This document shows, piece after piece, positions 35,356 to 42,154 of a DNA stretch of 42,154 nucleotides. Numbering within the stretch: the stretch's first letter is position 1; each line of letters begins with the position of its first letter. The position numbers were made by a program, and so were the translations under genes. A model generated the notes under the pieces. The model had not been told where the DNA came from. It was given only the letters and a program-made list of their open reading frames with translations, and did not search any database. The stretch comes from JBBCJM01 sp037190175 (lineage in GTDB: Bacteria; Pseudomonadota; Alphaproteobacteria; Rhodobacterales; Rhodobacteraceae), in the NCBI GenBank assembly GCA_037190175.1, contig JBBCJM010000218.1:1-42154 (forward strand). Direction: 5' to 3'.

Positions 35356-36260
35356 CAGCGCCTCCTGAGCCGCGGGTTGGTCTGTTCCTCATAGGCGCGC
35401 CCGATGAGGTAGAGCGACGACACCAGCATCACCAGCGCCAGCGAGGGCGGCACCACCCACCACCAGGCGGTGCGCAGGTTGCCGCTGGAGAATGCGGTGT
35501 TCAGCATCTGGCCCCAGCTGATCACCGTGGGGTCGCCCAGCCCCAGGAACGACAGGCTGGCCTCGGTCAGGATGGCGAAGGCCACCGACATGGTGATCCA
35601 CAGGAACACCACCCGCATGATGTTGGGCAGGATGTGGCGCAGGATGATGTGGAAATGCGACGCGCCGGCGGCGCGCGCCCATTTCACATAGACCCGCTCG
35701 CGTTCCGTCAGCACCGCCGAGCGGATGATCCGCGCCCCGTTGCGCCAGAACAGGATGGTGATGACCAGGATGATGTTCTGCACCGAGGGCCCCAGCAGCG
35801 CCACCGCCACGATGGCGAAGGGCAGGGTGGGGATCGACAGCGCGATGTCGGTGATCCGCATCAGCACATCGTCGATATAGCCGCCGAAATAGCCCGAGAC
35901 CACGCCGAACACGGTGGAGATGAAGCCCACCGCCAAGGCCGCCACCAGCCCCACCAGCAGCGCCACCCGGAACCCGTGCAGGAACTGGCTCAGCACATCG
36001 TTGCCGAAGGCGGTGGTGCCCAGCAGGTGGGCCGATGAGGGCGGGGCCAGCCGGTTCAGCCGGCCGGTCTCGGTCATCATCGCCTTGAAGGGCTCGTAGG
36101 GCGCGATCCAGGGCGCGGCGATGGCGATGGCCACGAAGACCAGCAGCACCGCCACCCCCACCACGGCGAAGCTGTCCTGCATCAGGAGCCGCAGCGACTC
36201 GCGCACCGCGCCCCACAGGCTGCGGCCGCGGATGGCCATCTGGTCGGGCGTGTCGGTCAT
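35355..36260 (-). CDS. Peptide-type ABC transporter permease (DppC/OppC-like)
   Basis: The 301-residue permease has an N-terminal helix after a charged leader, then the conserved periplasmic loop (HLLGTTAFGNDVLSQFLHGF), five more helices and the coupling EAA motif VKWARAAGASHFHIILRHIL, then SLSFLGLGDPTVISWGQML near the C-terminus. All are typical of the BPD_transp_1 DppC group. It couples to the DppB-like gene by ATGA and to the next ATPase by TGATG. It is an inner-membrane subunit of the importer. Confidence 0.93.
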   Translation of the reverse strand: MTDTPDQMAIRGRSLWGAVRESLRLLMQDSFAVVGVAVLLVFVAIAIAAPWIAPYEPFKAMMTETGRLNRLAPPSSAHLLGTTAFGNDVLSQFLHGFRVALLVGLVAALAVGFISTVFGVVSGYFGGYIDDVLMRITDIALSIPTLPFAIVAVALLGPSVQNIILVITILFWRNGARIIRSAVLTERERVYVKWARAAGASHFHIILRHILPNIMRVVFLWITMSVAFAILTEASLSFLGLGDPTVISWGQMLNTAFSSGNLRTAWWWVVPPSLALVMLVSSLYLIGRAYEEQTNPRLRRR

Positions 36261-37222
36261 TTGTACACCACGCGGGGGTCGAGCTTGCCGTACACCAGGT
36301 CGGCGGCCAGGTTGGCCAGCACGATCATCACCGCCAGCAGGAAGAACGCGGCCTGCGCCAGCGGATAGTCCTGCCTTGTGACCGCCAGCACCAGCTCGCG
36401 CCCCACCCCGGGCCAGGAGAACACGATCTCGATCACCACGATGCCGGCGATGGTCTCGGCCAGGGCGGGGAACAGCCAGGTGATCAGCGGCAGCATCGAG
36501 TTGCGCGCGGCGTGCCAGGCGACGCGGCGCTGCGGCACCCCCTTGGCGCGCACGAGTTCGATATAGTCCTCGGTCCGGTTCTCGACCACGCCAGAACGCA
36601 TCAAGAGCAGGTTTTCCGGCATGAAGTAGATGATCACCGCGATCAGCGGCAGCGCCAGATGATGCAGGAAATCCAGGGTGAAGTAGCGGGCGAACCCGGT
36701 GGCCCCGCCCGGGTCGCCCATGCCGAAGCCGGGGAACCAGCCCAGGGTGGAGGAAAAGATCGTCAGCAGCGCGATGCCGATGACGAAGTTGGGCACGCCG
36801 CGGATCACGGTGGCCAGGAAGATGCCCGAGCGTTCCAGCCGCCCGCCGCGCGGTGCCCAGCCCACCGCGGTGCCGATGGCGGCGCCCAAAGCTGCCCCCA
36901 GCAAAAGGCCAGGCACCGCGATCCACAGGGTGTTGACGATCAGGGGGAACAGCACCTCCCACACCGGCTTGCGGTAGAGGAAGCTGTCGCCGAACTCGCC
37001 GCGGATCAGGTTGCCCAGATAGGCGAGATACTGGTCCCACAGGCTGCCGGTCAGGCCCCATTCTTCCAGCAGCACCTGCCGCGCCTCTTCGGTCAGCCCG
37101 CGTTCCAGCAGCACCGCGGTGGGGTCGGCCGGCATCACCCGGAACATGAAGAACATGATCGTGGTGACGGCCCAGACCACCAGCACGCTCTGCGCGAGGC
37201 GGCGAAGGATATAGGCGCGCAT
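36257..37222 (-). CDS. Peptide-type ABC transporter permease (DppB/OppB-like)
   Basis: The 321-residue permease starts RAYILRRLAQSVLVVWAVTT, the usual first helix, followed by FRVMPADPTAVLLERG in the periplasmic domain, GEFGDSFLYRKPVWEVL, and the EAA loop ELVRAKGVPQRRVAWHAARN. It closes with IVFSWPGVGRELVLAVTRQDYPL and a final helix. It lies 59 nt downstream of the solute-binding protein gene; that gap is short and holds no evident terminator. Together with the DppC-like protein it should form the translocation pore. Confidence 0.93.
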   Translation of the reverse strand: MRAYILRRLAQSVLVVWAVTTIMFFMFRVMPADPTAVLLERGLTEEARQVLLEEWGLTGSLWDQYLAYLGNLIRGEFGDSFLYRKPVWEVLFPLIVNTLWIAVPGLLLGAALGAAIGTAVGWAPRGGRLERSGIFLATVIRGVPNFVIGIALLTIFSSTLGWFPGFGMGDPGGATGFARYFTLDFLHHLALPLIAVIIYFMPENLLLMRSGVVENRTEDYIELVRAKGVPQRRVAWHAARNSMLPLITWLFPALAETIAGIVVIEIVFSWPGVGRELVLAVTRQDYPLAQAAFFLLAVMIVLANLAADLVYGKLDPRVVYK

Positions 37223-37281
37223 GGTTCGGGGCTTTCGGGCGTGGGGGTCGGGCGGCCCGCGCGAACGGGCCGCCTTTCACG

Positions 37282-38907
37282 TCACTGCTTGGGGAAGTGC
37301 AGGCGGCCCGAGGCGTCCCAGCCATAGCCCGCCTCTTCCAGCACCCGGCGCGCACCCTCGATGTCGAAGGGGATCGCCGGAAGCTCGGGGTTGTGCCACA
37401 TGCCGATCTGGGTGGGCACCGGCCCCTCGCCCGCGGGCACCGCGAAGCCCAGCCAGCCCTCGACCGCCGCGCGTTCCTTCGACGTGGCCATGCGCAGCGC
37501 CCTGCGGAAGGCGGGGTCGGTGAAGGGGGCCTTGGAGTTGTTCAGCCAGACCAGCATCGAGCCATGCGAGGGGATTTCCAGGAAATCCAGGAAATCGTTC
37601 TGCGCGGCCAGATCGCTCATCGCCGCCACCGGCAGCACCATGGTGGCGATGTCGCCCTGGCCGCCCAGCATCGCGGCGCGGATCGCGTCGGCCTGGCCCA
37701 GCGCCAGCCGGCGCACGCCGTCGTATTGCGGCGGGTTGAAGTGGTCGGCGAAGGCTTCCAGCTCATGCACCTCGTTCACCCGCCAGGTCTTGAACTTGAA
37801 CGGCCCGCTGCCGATCACCGCGCCCTCGGCCACCACGTCGCGGGCGATCATGTCGCCCTGATAGCCGGCCCAGACGTGTTCCGGCAGGATGAAGGCATAG
37901 GGCAGCACGGTGGTGACGAAGGAGGCATCGGCCGCCTTCAGCTTCACGTCGAAGGTCAGGTCGTCCACCTTCTCGGCGCCCGCCAGGTTGGCGATGCGCG
38001 AGGACATGGCCGGGGGTTGCAGCTCCACCACGGTGTTGATGGTGAACACCGCGTCGTCGGCCGTCACCGGCTCGCCGTCGTGGAAGGTCATCCCCTCGCG
38101 CAGGGTGATGCGCACGGTCTGCGGGTCGGTGAATTCCCACGAGGTCGCGGCCCAGGGCACGGTCTCGCCCTGCGCGTTGTTCTTGGCGAAGGTGTCGTAG
38201 ACGAAGCGGATCCAGCCCACCGCGCCTTCCTCGGCCATGGGGTTGTAGGTCTTCACGTCCTCGTAATGCGCCCAGTCGAGCCAGCGGTCGTCGGTCAGCG
38301 GGCGGGCGGCCAGCCAGGGGTCGACCAGACCCTCATGCGCCGCCACGGGGGCCGGGCTGGTCACGTTCTCCCACTTGGCGCTGTTCCACAGGATGCCGTA
38401 GACGGTGTTGGTCGCCGGCCACCAGGGCATGGTGTCGTAGAAATGCTGCTGGGCGGCGTGGACCAGCTTCAGCCGTTCCTCCTGGTCCACCAGCTCGCGC
38501 TGCTTCACCACCATCTCGGTATAGGCCTCGTCGCACCACTTGGTGCCGTTCCTGCGCGCCCCGCAGGCGCCCAGGTCGTGCAGCCAGTAGGTGGGGTCCA
38601 CCCGGTCGGGGTCGGCGCCCACGGTGAACACGGCCAGATCCTCCAGCCCGCCGCCCACCATGATGTTCGAGATGAAGGTGCTGAACTGCACCGGCTGCAT
38701 CTGGAACCGCAGGCCCAGCTTGGCCCATTCCTCGCTCAGCACCCGGGCCGATTGTTCGTACATCGGCCCCATGTCGGCGGCGTAATAGGCGATCTGCAGC
38801 TCGGGCACCGGCTCGCCCAGATCCTGGGCCAGGACGGGTGCGCCAAGCGCGATGAGGCCGGCGGGCAGCCAAGCGGATGCGGCCAGCCTCCTGATGGTGG
38901 CAGTCAT
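37282..38907 (-). CDS. ABC solute-binding protein (SBP_bac_5), circularly permuted
   Basis: The 541-residue protein has a signal peptide (residues 1-28, cleavage after VLAQ) and belongs to the peptide/nickel-binding DppA-like family, but its parts are in swapped order. Residues about 36-180 (QIAYYAADMGPMYEQSARVL, FTVGADPDRVDPTYWL, EERLKLVHAAQQHFYDTMPW) match what is normally the C-terminal part. Residues about 212-541 match the normal N-terminal part: VKTYNPM, WEFTDPQTVRITLREGMTFH with HDGEPVTADDAVF, IGSGPFKFKTW, and finally AGYGWDASGRLHF, after which ordinary members continue into the part found first here. ATG 38907 has GGAGGAGAAC at good spacing. It is first in the transporter operon and should act in the periplasm. 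Confidence 0.88.
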   Translation of the reverse strand: MTATIRRLAASAWLPAGLIALGAPVLAQDLGEPVPELQIAYYAADMGPMYEQSARVLSEEWAKLGLRFQMQPVQFSTFISNIMVGGGLEDLAVFTVGADPDRVDPTYWLHDLGACGARRNGTKWCDEAYTEMVVKQRELVDQEERLKLVHAAQQHFYDTMPWWPATNTVYGILWNSAKWENVTSPAPVAAHEGLVDPWLAARPLTDDRWLDWAHYEDVKTYNPMAEEGAVGWIRFVYDTFAKNNAQGETVPWAATSWEFTDPQTVRITLREGMTFHDGEPVTADDAVFTINTVVELQPPAMSSRIANLAGAEKVDDLTFDVKLKAADASFVTTVLPYAFILPEHVWAGYQGDMIARDVVAEGAVIGSGPFKFKTWRVNEVHELEAFADHFNPPQYDGVRRLALGQADAIRAAMLGGQGDIATMVLPVAAMSDLAAQNDFLDFLEIPSHGSMLVWLNNSKAPFTDPAFRRALRMATSKERAAVEGWLGFAVPAGEGPVPTQIGMWHNPELPAIPFDIEGARRVLEEAGYGWDASGRLHFPKQ

Positions 38908-39009
38908 TGCGTTCTCCTCCCCAAGCACCGCGCGCGGGCGTTGTCCCATGCCGTCCGCGGCGTCGCGGGGCGAGGCGCGGAGGGGCTGGCTGCCGGGCGG
39001 TGTGGGTCG

Positions 39010-39081
39010 AAAGTGTATATGATTATGGCATGTGTCAAACTGATTCTGCTTGATTTCGCGGTATGGATGCCAAAAGTGTAT
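39010..39081. promoter_or_regulatory. Divergent promoter region with direct repeats
   Basis: The 235-nt gap between the solute-binding protein gene and fahA is A/T-rich around 39010-39090. AAAGTGTAT occurs at 39010-39018 and 39073-39081, 63 bp apart (six helical turns). A minus-strand TTGACA lies at 39033-39038 and could be the -35 of the transporter operon, though no good -10 at 16-18 nt is clear. The repeats are candidates for GntR/FCD regulator binding. The rest of the gap shows no further structure. Confidence 0.45.
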
Positions 39082-39142
39082 GCAAGATTGCGGCGCCGGC
39101 CCATGCCGCAGCGCCGCATGAGGCGGGTCGGGGAGGGCCGTG

Positions 39143-40405
39143 ATGCAGCGATCCTGGGTGGCGAGGGCGAACGCGCCTTCGTGCGATTTTCCGCTGGCGA
39201 ATCTGCCCTATGGCGTCTTCGCCGAAGGCGGCGAGGCTCGCCGCTGCGGCGCGGCGATCGGCGACAGGGTGGTGGATTTGGCGGGTACGACGGCGGCCGG
39301 GCTGCTGGGACAGGACGCCGCAGGGCTGTTCGACGAGCCCTCGCTCAACCGCTTCATGGCCGCCGGGCCGGCGGTCTGGGCCGCGGTGCGGGCGCGGCTG
39401 ACCGGGCTGCTGGCCGAGAGCGGGCCGGATGACCTGCGCGGCATGGCCGACCGCCTGCTGCGGCCGATGGCGGCGGTGCGGATGGCGATGCCCTTCCGCG
39501 TGGCGGGCTATACCGACTTCTACGCCGGGCGACAGCACGCGGTGAACGGCGGCACCCTCCTGCGCGGGGCGGCCAACGCGCTGACCCCCAACTGGCCGCA
39601 CATGCCCATCGCCTACAACGGCCGCGCCTCGACCGTGGTGGTCTCGGGCACCCCGGTGCGCCGGCCCTGGGGCCAGGTCCGCCCCGAGGGGGCCGGGGCG
39701 CCGGTGCTGGCCCCCACCCGCCGGCTGGATCTGGAGGTGGAGTTCGGCGCGGTGGTGGGCACCCCCACGACCCACGGCCAGACCCTGGGCGTGGCGCGGG
39801 CCTGGGAGCATATCTTCGGCTTCGTCCTGCTGAACGACTGGTCGGCGCGCGACGTGCAAAGGTGGGAAAGCCAGCCGCTGGGCCCGTTCCAGTCGAAAGC
39901 CTTCGCCACCTCGATCAGCCCCTGGGTGGTGCCCCGCGCGGCGCTGGAGCCCTTCCGGGTCGGCCCGCCCGCCCGGGACGAGCCGCTGCTGCCCTATCTG
40001 CACGAGCCCGAGGCGTATTTCTTCGACCTGACGCTCGAGGCGCATCTGACACCCGCGGGCGGGCGGGCCAGCCGGATCGTGCGGACCAACACCCGGCATC
40101 TCTACTATTCCGCCCCGCAACTCCTGGCCCATCACGCGCTCTGCGGCTGCCGGATGGAGACGGGGGACCTGCTGGGCTCCGGCACCATCTCCGGCCCTGA
40201 CCGCCATGCCTTCGGCTGCCTGATGGAACAGACCTGGGGCGGGCGCGACGAGGTGGCGCTGGAGCAGGGCGGCACGCGGACGTTCATCGAGGACGGCGAT
40301 ACCGTCGCGCTGACCGGCTGGGGCCAGGCCGGCGACACGAGGATCGGATTCGGCCGGTGCGAGGGGCAGATCCTCCCGGCCCATGCAAACGTAGGGGAGG
40401 ACTGA
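39143..40405 (+). CDS. fahA: Fumarylacetoacetase-like C-C hydrolase
   Basis: Fumarylacetoacetase cleaves 4-fumarylacetoacetate to fumarate and acetoacetate. The 420-residue protein aligns over its full length with that enzyme: FPLANLPYGVF near the start, GYTDFYAGRQHAVN, NGRASTVVVSGTPVRRP, LDLEVEFGAVVG, LLNDWSARDVQRWESQPLGP and GDLLGSGTISGP. Expected metal ligands are D125, E198, E200 and D232, the catalytic His is H132, and the Glu paired with it is E362, so the active site looks complete. ATG 39143 is 5 nt after GGGAGGG; a GTG at 39140 is less likely. No homogentisate dioxygenase or maleylacetoacetate isomerase is nearby, so the true substrate may be another 1,3-diketone. Confidence 0.88.
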   Translation: MQRSWVARANAPSCDFPLANLPYGVFAEGGEARRCGAAIGDRVVDLAGTTAAGLLGQDAAGLFDEPSLNRFMAAGPAVWAAVRARLTGLLAESGPDDLRGMADRLLRPMAAVRMAMPFRVAGYTDFYAGRQHAVNGGTLLRGAANALTPNWPHMPIAYNGRASTVVVSGTPVRRPWGQVRPEGAGAPVLAPTRRLDLEVEFGAVVGTPTTHGQTLGVARAWEHIFGFVLLNDWSARDVQRWESQPLGPFQSKAFATSISPWVVPRAALEPFRVGPPARDEPLLPYLHEPEAYFFDLTLEAHLTPAGGRASRIVRTNTRHLYYSAPQLLAHHALCGCRMETGDLLGSGTISGPDRHAFGCLMEQTWGGRDEVALEQGGTRTFIEDGDTVALTGWGQAGDTRIGFGRCEGQILPAHANVGED

Positions 40406-41256
40406 TGCGCCTGTGCCGTTACGACGACGACCGTCTGGGGGTGGTGCGCGGCGAGGCCGTGCATGACGTGACTGCGGTGCTGGAGGCCCTGCCGTCCCAC
40501 CGCTACCCGCTGCCCGACCACGATCCCCTGATCGCCGCCCTGCCGGGCCTGCGCGACCGGATCGAGGCCATGGCGGATGCCGCGCCCGGGGTGCCCCTTG
40601 GTGGCGTCCGCCTGCTGTCCCCGGTCGCCTCGCCCCGCAAGATCGTGGCGGCGCCGGTGAACTATCGGCTGCACCTGGACGAGGGCGTCACGGATACCGG
40701 GATCAACTTCGGCAACACCGTGCTGCCCATCGACGCCGCCGGGCTGTTCCTGAAGGCCACCAGCTCGCTGGTGGGGCCGGCCGAGGGGGTGGCGATCCGC
40801 ATCCCCGAGGCGCGCAACGACCACGAGATCGAACTGGTGGCGGTGATCGGCCGGCGCGCCGACCGGGTATCCCGCGAGCGGGCGCTGGAGCATGTGGCGG
40901 GCTATGCCATCGGGCTGGACATGACCGTGCGCGGCACGCAGGACCGTTCGATGCGCAAGTCCTGCGACAGCTATTCGGTGCTGGGGCCCTGGCTGGTGAC
41001 CGCCGACGAGGTGCCCGACCCGGGGGCGCTGGAGATGGAGCTGACCGTGAACGGCGAGGTGCGCCAGAAGGCGCGCACCGCCGACCTCTTGCGCGACCTG
41101 CCCACGCTGATCGAACGCGCCTCGGCCTATTACACGCTGATGCCGGGGGATCTGCTGTTCACCGGCACGCCCGAAGGGGTGGGGCCGGTGGTGCCCGGCG
41201 ACGTGATGCAGGCCGCGATCACCGGCATCGGGTCGATGCGGGTGGCGGTGCGGTAG
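40405..41256 (+). CDS. FAH-family hydrolase or decarboxylase
   Basis: The 283-residue protein belongs to the short FAH family (acylpyruvases, oxaloacetate decarboxylases, hydroxyhepta-dienedioate isomerases). The metal-binding residues are E141 and E143 in NDHEIELVAVIG and D172 in GLDMTVRG; K185 in MRKSCDSYSVLGPWLVT and the lid segment APVNYRLHLDEGV are also family features. The C-terminal GDLLFTGTPEGVGPVVPGD is diagnostic. The start ATG shares a base with the fahA stop (TGATG), so the two are one operon. It may act on the product of FahA or of the alpha/beta hydrolase. Confidence 0.9.
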   Translation: MRLCRYDDDRLGVVRGEAVHDVTAVLEALPSHRYPLPDHDPLIAALPGLRDRIEAMADAAPGVPLGGVRLLSPVASPRKIVAAPVNYRLHLDEGVTDTGINFGNTVLPIDAAGLFLKATSSLVGPAEGVAIRIPEARNDHEIELVAVIGRRADRVSRERALEHVAGYAIGLDMTVRGTQDRSMRKSCDSYSVLGPWLVTADEVPDPGALEMELTVNGEVRQKARTADLLRDLPTLIERASAYYTLMPGDLLFTGTPEGVGPVVPGDVMQAAITGIGSMRVAVR

Positions 41257-41299
41257 AGCGGGATCGGTTCAAGCGGGATCGTCGGCAGGAAGGGGCGTC

Positions 41300-41391
41300 T
41301 CCCCTCCCCTCGTGGGAGGGGATGGGGGAGGGGGCTTTGGCACAGGTCCCGCAACCCCCCCACCCCATCCCTCCCCCACGAGGGGGAAGGG
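41300..41391. repeat. Second copy of the inverted GC-rich palindromic pair
   Basis: CCCCTCCC-CTCGT-GGGAGGGG (41301-41321) is a perfect 8-bp stem. The following GATGGGGGAGGGGG is inverted at CACCCCATCCCTCCCCCACG (41361-41380), which forms its own hairpin with GGGGGAAGGG. The units match those at 20411-20530, including the CATCCCTCCCCCAC core. This fills most of the 199-nt gap between two convergent genes, so it may serve as a two-way terminator. Confidence 0.72.
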
Positions 41392-41455
41392 AGGAGCGAG
41401 ATCGCATCCGTTGGTGCCGGTGGCCACGCTTCCACCCGAACCGACCACGCTCTGG

Positions 41456-42124
41456 TCACTCCGGCCGCCAGCCCTCGCTGTCGCGGATCAGGATCGGGGT
41501 GCGGATCGCGCCGAGGACGGGAATGCCGGGCGCTTCCTCCTGCACCGCCGCCTGCCAGCGGGTGCCTTGCAGCATGGCGGCGGCGATGGCCGCGGGGACC
41601 ACCCCGGCCTGCCGCAGCAGCCGGAGGACCGCCGTGATGGAGCTGCCGGTCGACAGCACGTCATCGACCAGCAGCACCCGCCGGCCCGCCAGCAGCGGCA
41701 GCATCCGCGGGTCGAGGTAGATGCGCTTGCTCTGGTCCGGCGTGGTGATCGAGCGGACCGGCTGGCTCAGCCCCTCGTCGTACCAGAACTTGCGGCTGGT
41801 CGAGAGCGGCACCAGCCGCGAATGCCCCAGCCTGCGGGCCACCCCTTCGGCCAGCGGCAGGCCCAGGGTGGGGACGCCGACCACGATGTCGGCGATGGGT
41901 CCTGCCGCCCGGGCCAGCGTCTCGGCCAGGGCATCCAGCACCGCGAAGCTCGCCTGGTTGACGATCAGCGAGGCCACGGCGCGGTCGGTGCCGCCCGGCA
42001 GCACCCGGATCGGCAGCACCACCCGCCGCCCGTCCGGCAGCGCCGCGGCATAGGTGGTCGCGCCCCGCGGCCCCTCGGGGGTGTCGGGGGACAGAAGCTC
42101 CTGCCAGACCTCGTGCGGCTTCAT
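41456..42124 (-). CDS. Phosphoribosyltransferase-domain protein
   Basis: The 222-residue protein has the type I phosphoribosyltransferase fold. The PRPP-binding motif VLLVDDVLSTGSSITAVLRL lies at about residues 150-169, and a PTLGLPLAEGVARRLGHSRL segment precedes it. The N-terminal extension (WQELLSPDTPEGPRGATTYA) and a flexible loop FWYDEGLSQPVRSITTPDQS are not those of any standard purine or pyrimidine salvage enzyme that I can name. The substrate is unknown. ATG 42124 lies at the right edge, and the promoter would be outside or at the very end of the window. Confidence 0.85.
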   Translation of the reverse strand: MKPHEVWQELLSPDTPEGPRGATTYAAALPDGRRVVLPIRVLPGGTDRAVASLIVNQASFAVLDALAETLARAAGPIADIVVGVPTLGLPLAEGVARRLGHSRLVPLSTSRKFWYDEGLSQPVRSITTPDQSKRIYLDPRMLPLLAGRRVLLVDDVLSTGSSITAVLRLLRQAGVVPAAIAAAMLQGTRWQAAVQEEAPGIPVLGAIRTPILIRDSEGWRPE

Positions 42125-42154
42125 CCTTGGCGTTCCTCCTGGTGGAAAGCGCCG

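Noticed and set aside
39143..40405. FahA active-site change at the SGP-D position
   Set aside because: At first the Asp after TISGP looked like loss of the catalytic Glu. By my recall of the mouse sequence that Glu aligns with E362 in LMEQTW, so the site is intact.

Overview
The window is 42 kb of very GC-rich bacterial chromosome. Its gene content (plant-type glutamate-cysteine ligase, DUF2484 genes behind murC, an imuA-imuB-dnaE2 cassette with a GTTC-N7-GTTC LexA site, tight ATGA/TGATG gene couplings) points to an alphaproteobacterium of the Rhodobacterales (Rhodobacter/Paracoccus group). This is an inference from gene families and signals, since no search could be run. I saw no insertion sequence, prophage, CRISPR array or rRNA operon.

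Layout, left: a tandem glycine riboswitch controls gcvT-gcvH-gcvP (1-4757). Next come a tRNA-Ala(CGC), a small Lys-tailed protein, kdsA with an alpha/beta hydrolase, two envelope-type unknowns, glyA, nadK, and a vapBC-type toxin-antitoxin pair with a palindromic operator. A two-gene 5'-methylthioadenosine salvage operon (mtnA plus a FucA-type aldolase) follows, then gshA-pdeM-thioesterase facing dtd-sugar kinase.

Middle: an arsR operon carries two tandemly duplicated SRPBCC genes and ends in a DNA alkylation repair-like gene broken by an in-frame amber codon. Divergent to it lies a cut-down division/cell-wall cluster (ftsW-murG-murC-DUF2484-DUF2484) without murD upstream or murB/ddl/ftsQ downstream. 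Small membrane proteins, a LuxR solo and the SOS mutagenesis cassette dnaE2-imuB-imuA follow.

Right: a peptide-type ABC importer operon (solute-binding protein, two permeases, two ATPases, alpha/beta hydrolase, GntR/FCD regulator) is divergent from two fumarylacetoacetate-hydrolase-family genes. It looks like an uptake-plus-cleavage pathway for an unidentified diketone-type or acylpyruvate-type compound. Its solute-binding protein appears circularly permuted: the half that is normally C-terminal comes first, straight after the signal peptide. I regard this as the most unusual feature of the window. A phosphoribosyltransferase closes the window.

Several families of palindromic intergenic repeats punctuate the region: 1-22 and 31184-31298; 4768-4815; 20411-20530 and 41300-41391; 23063-23130. 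They are the main non-coding structure.
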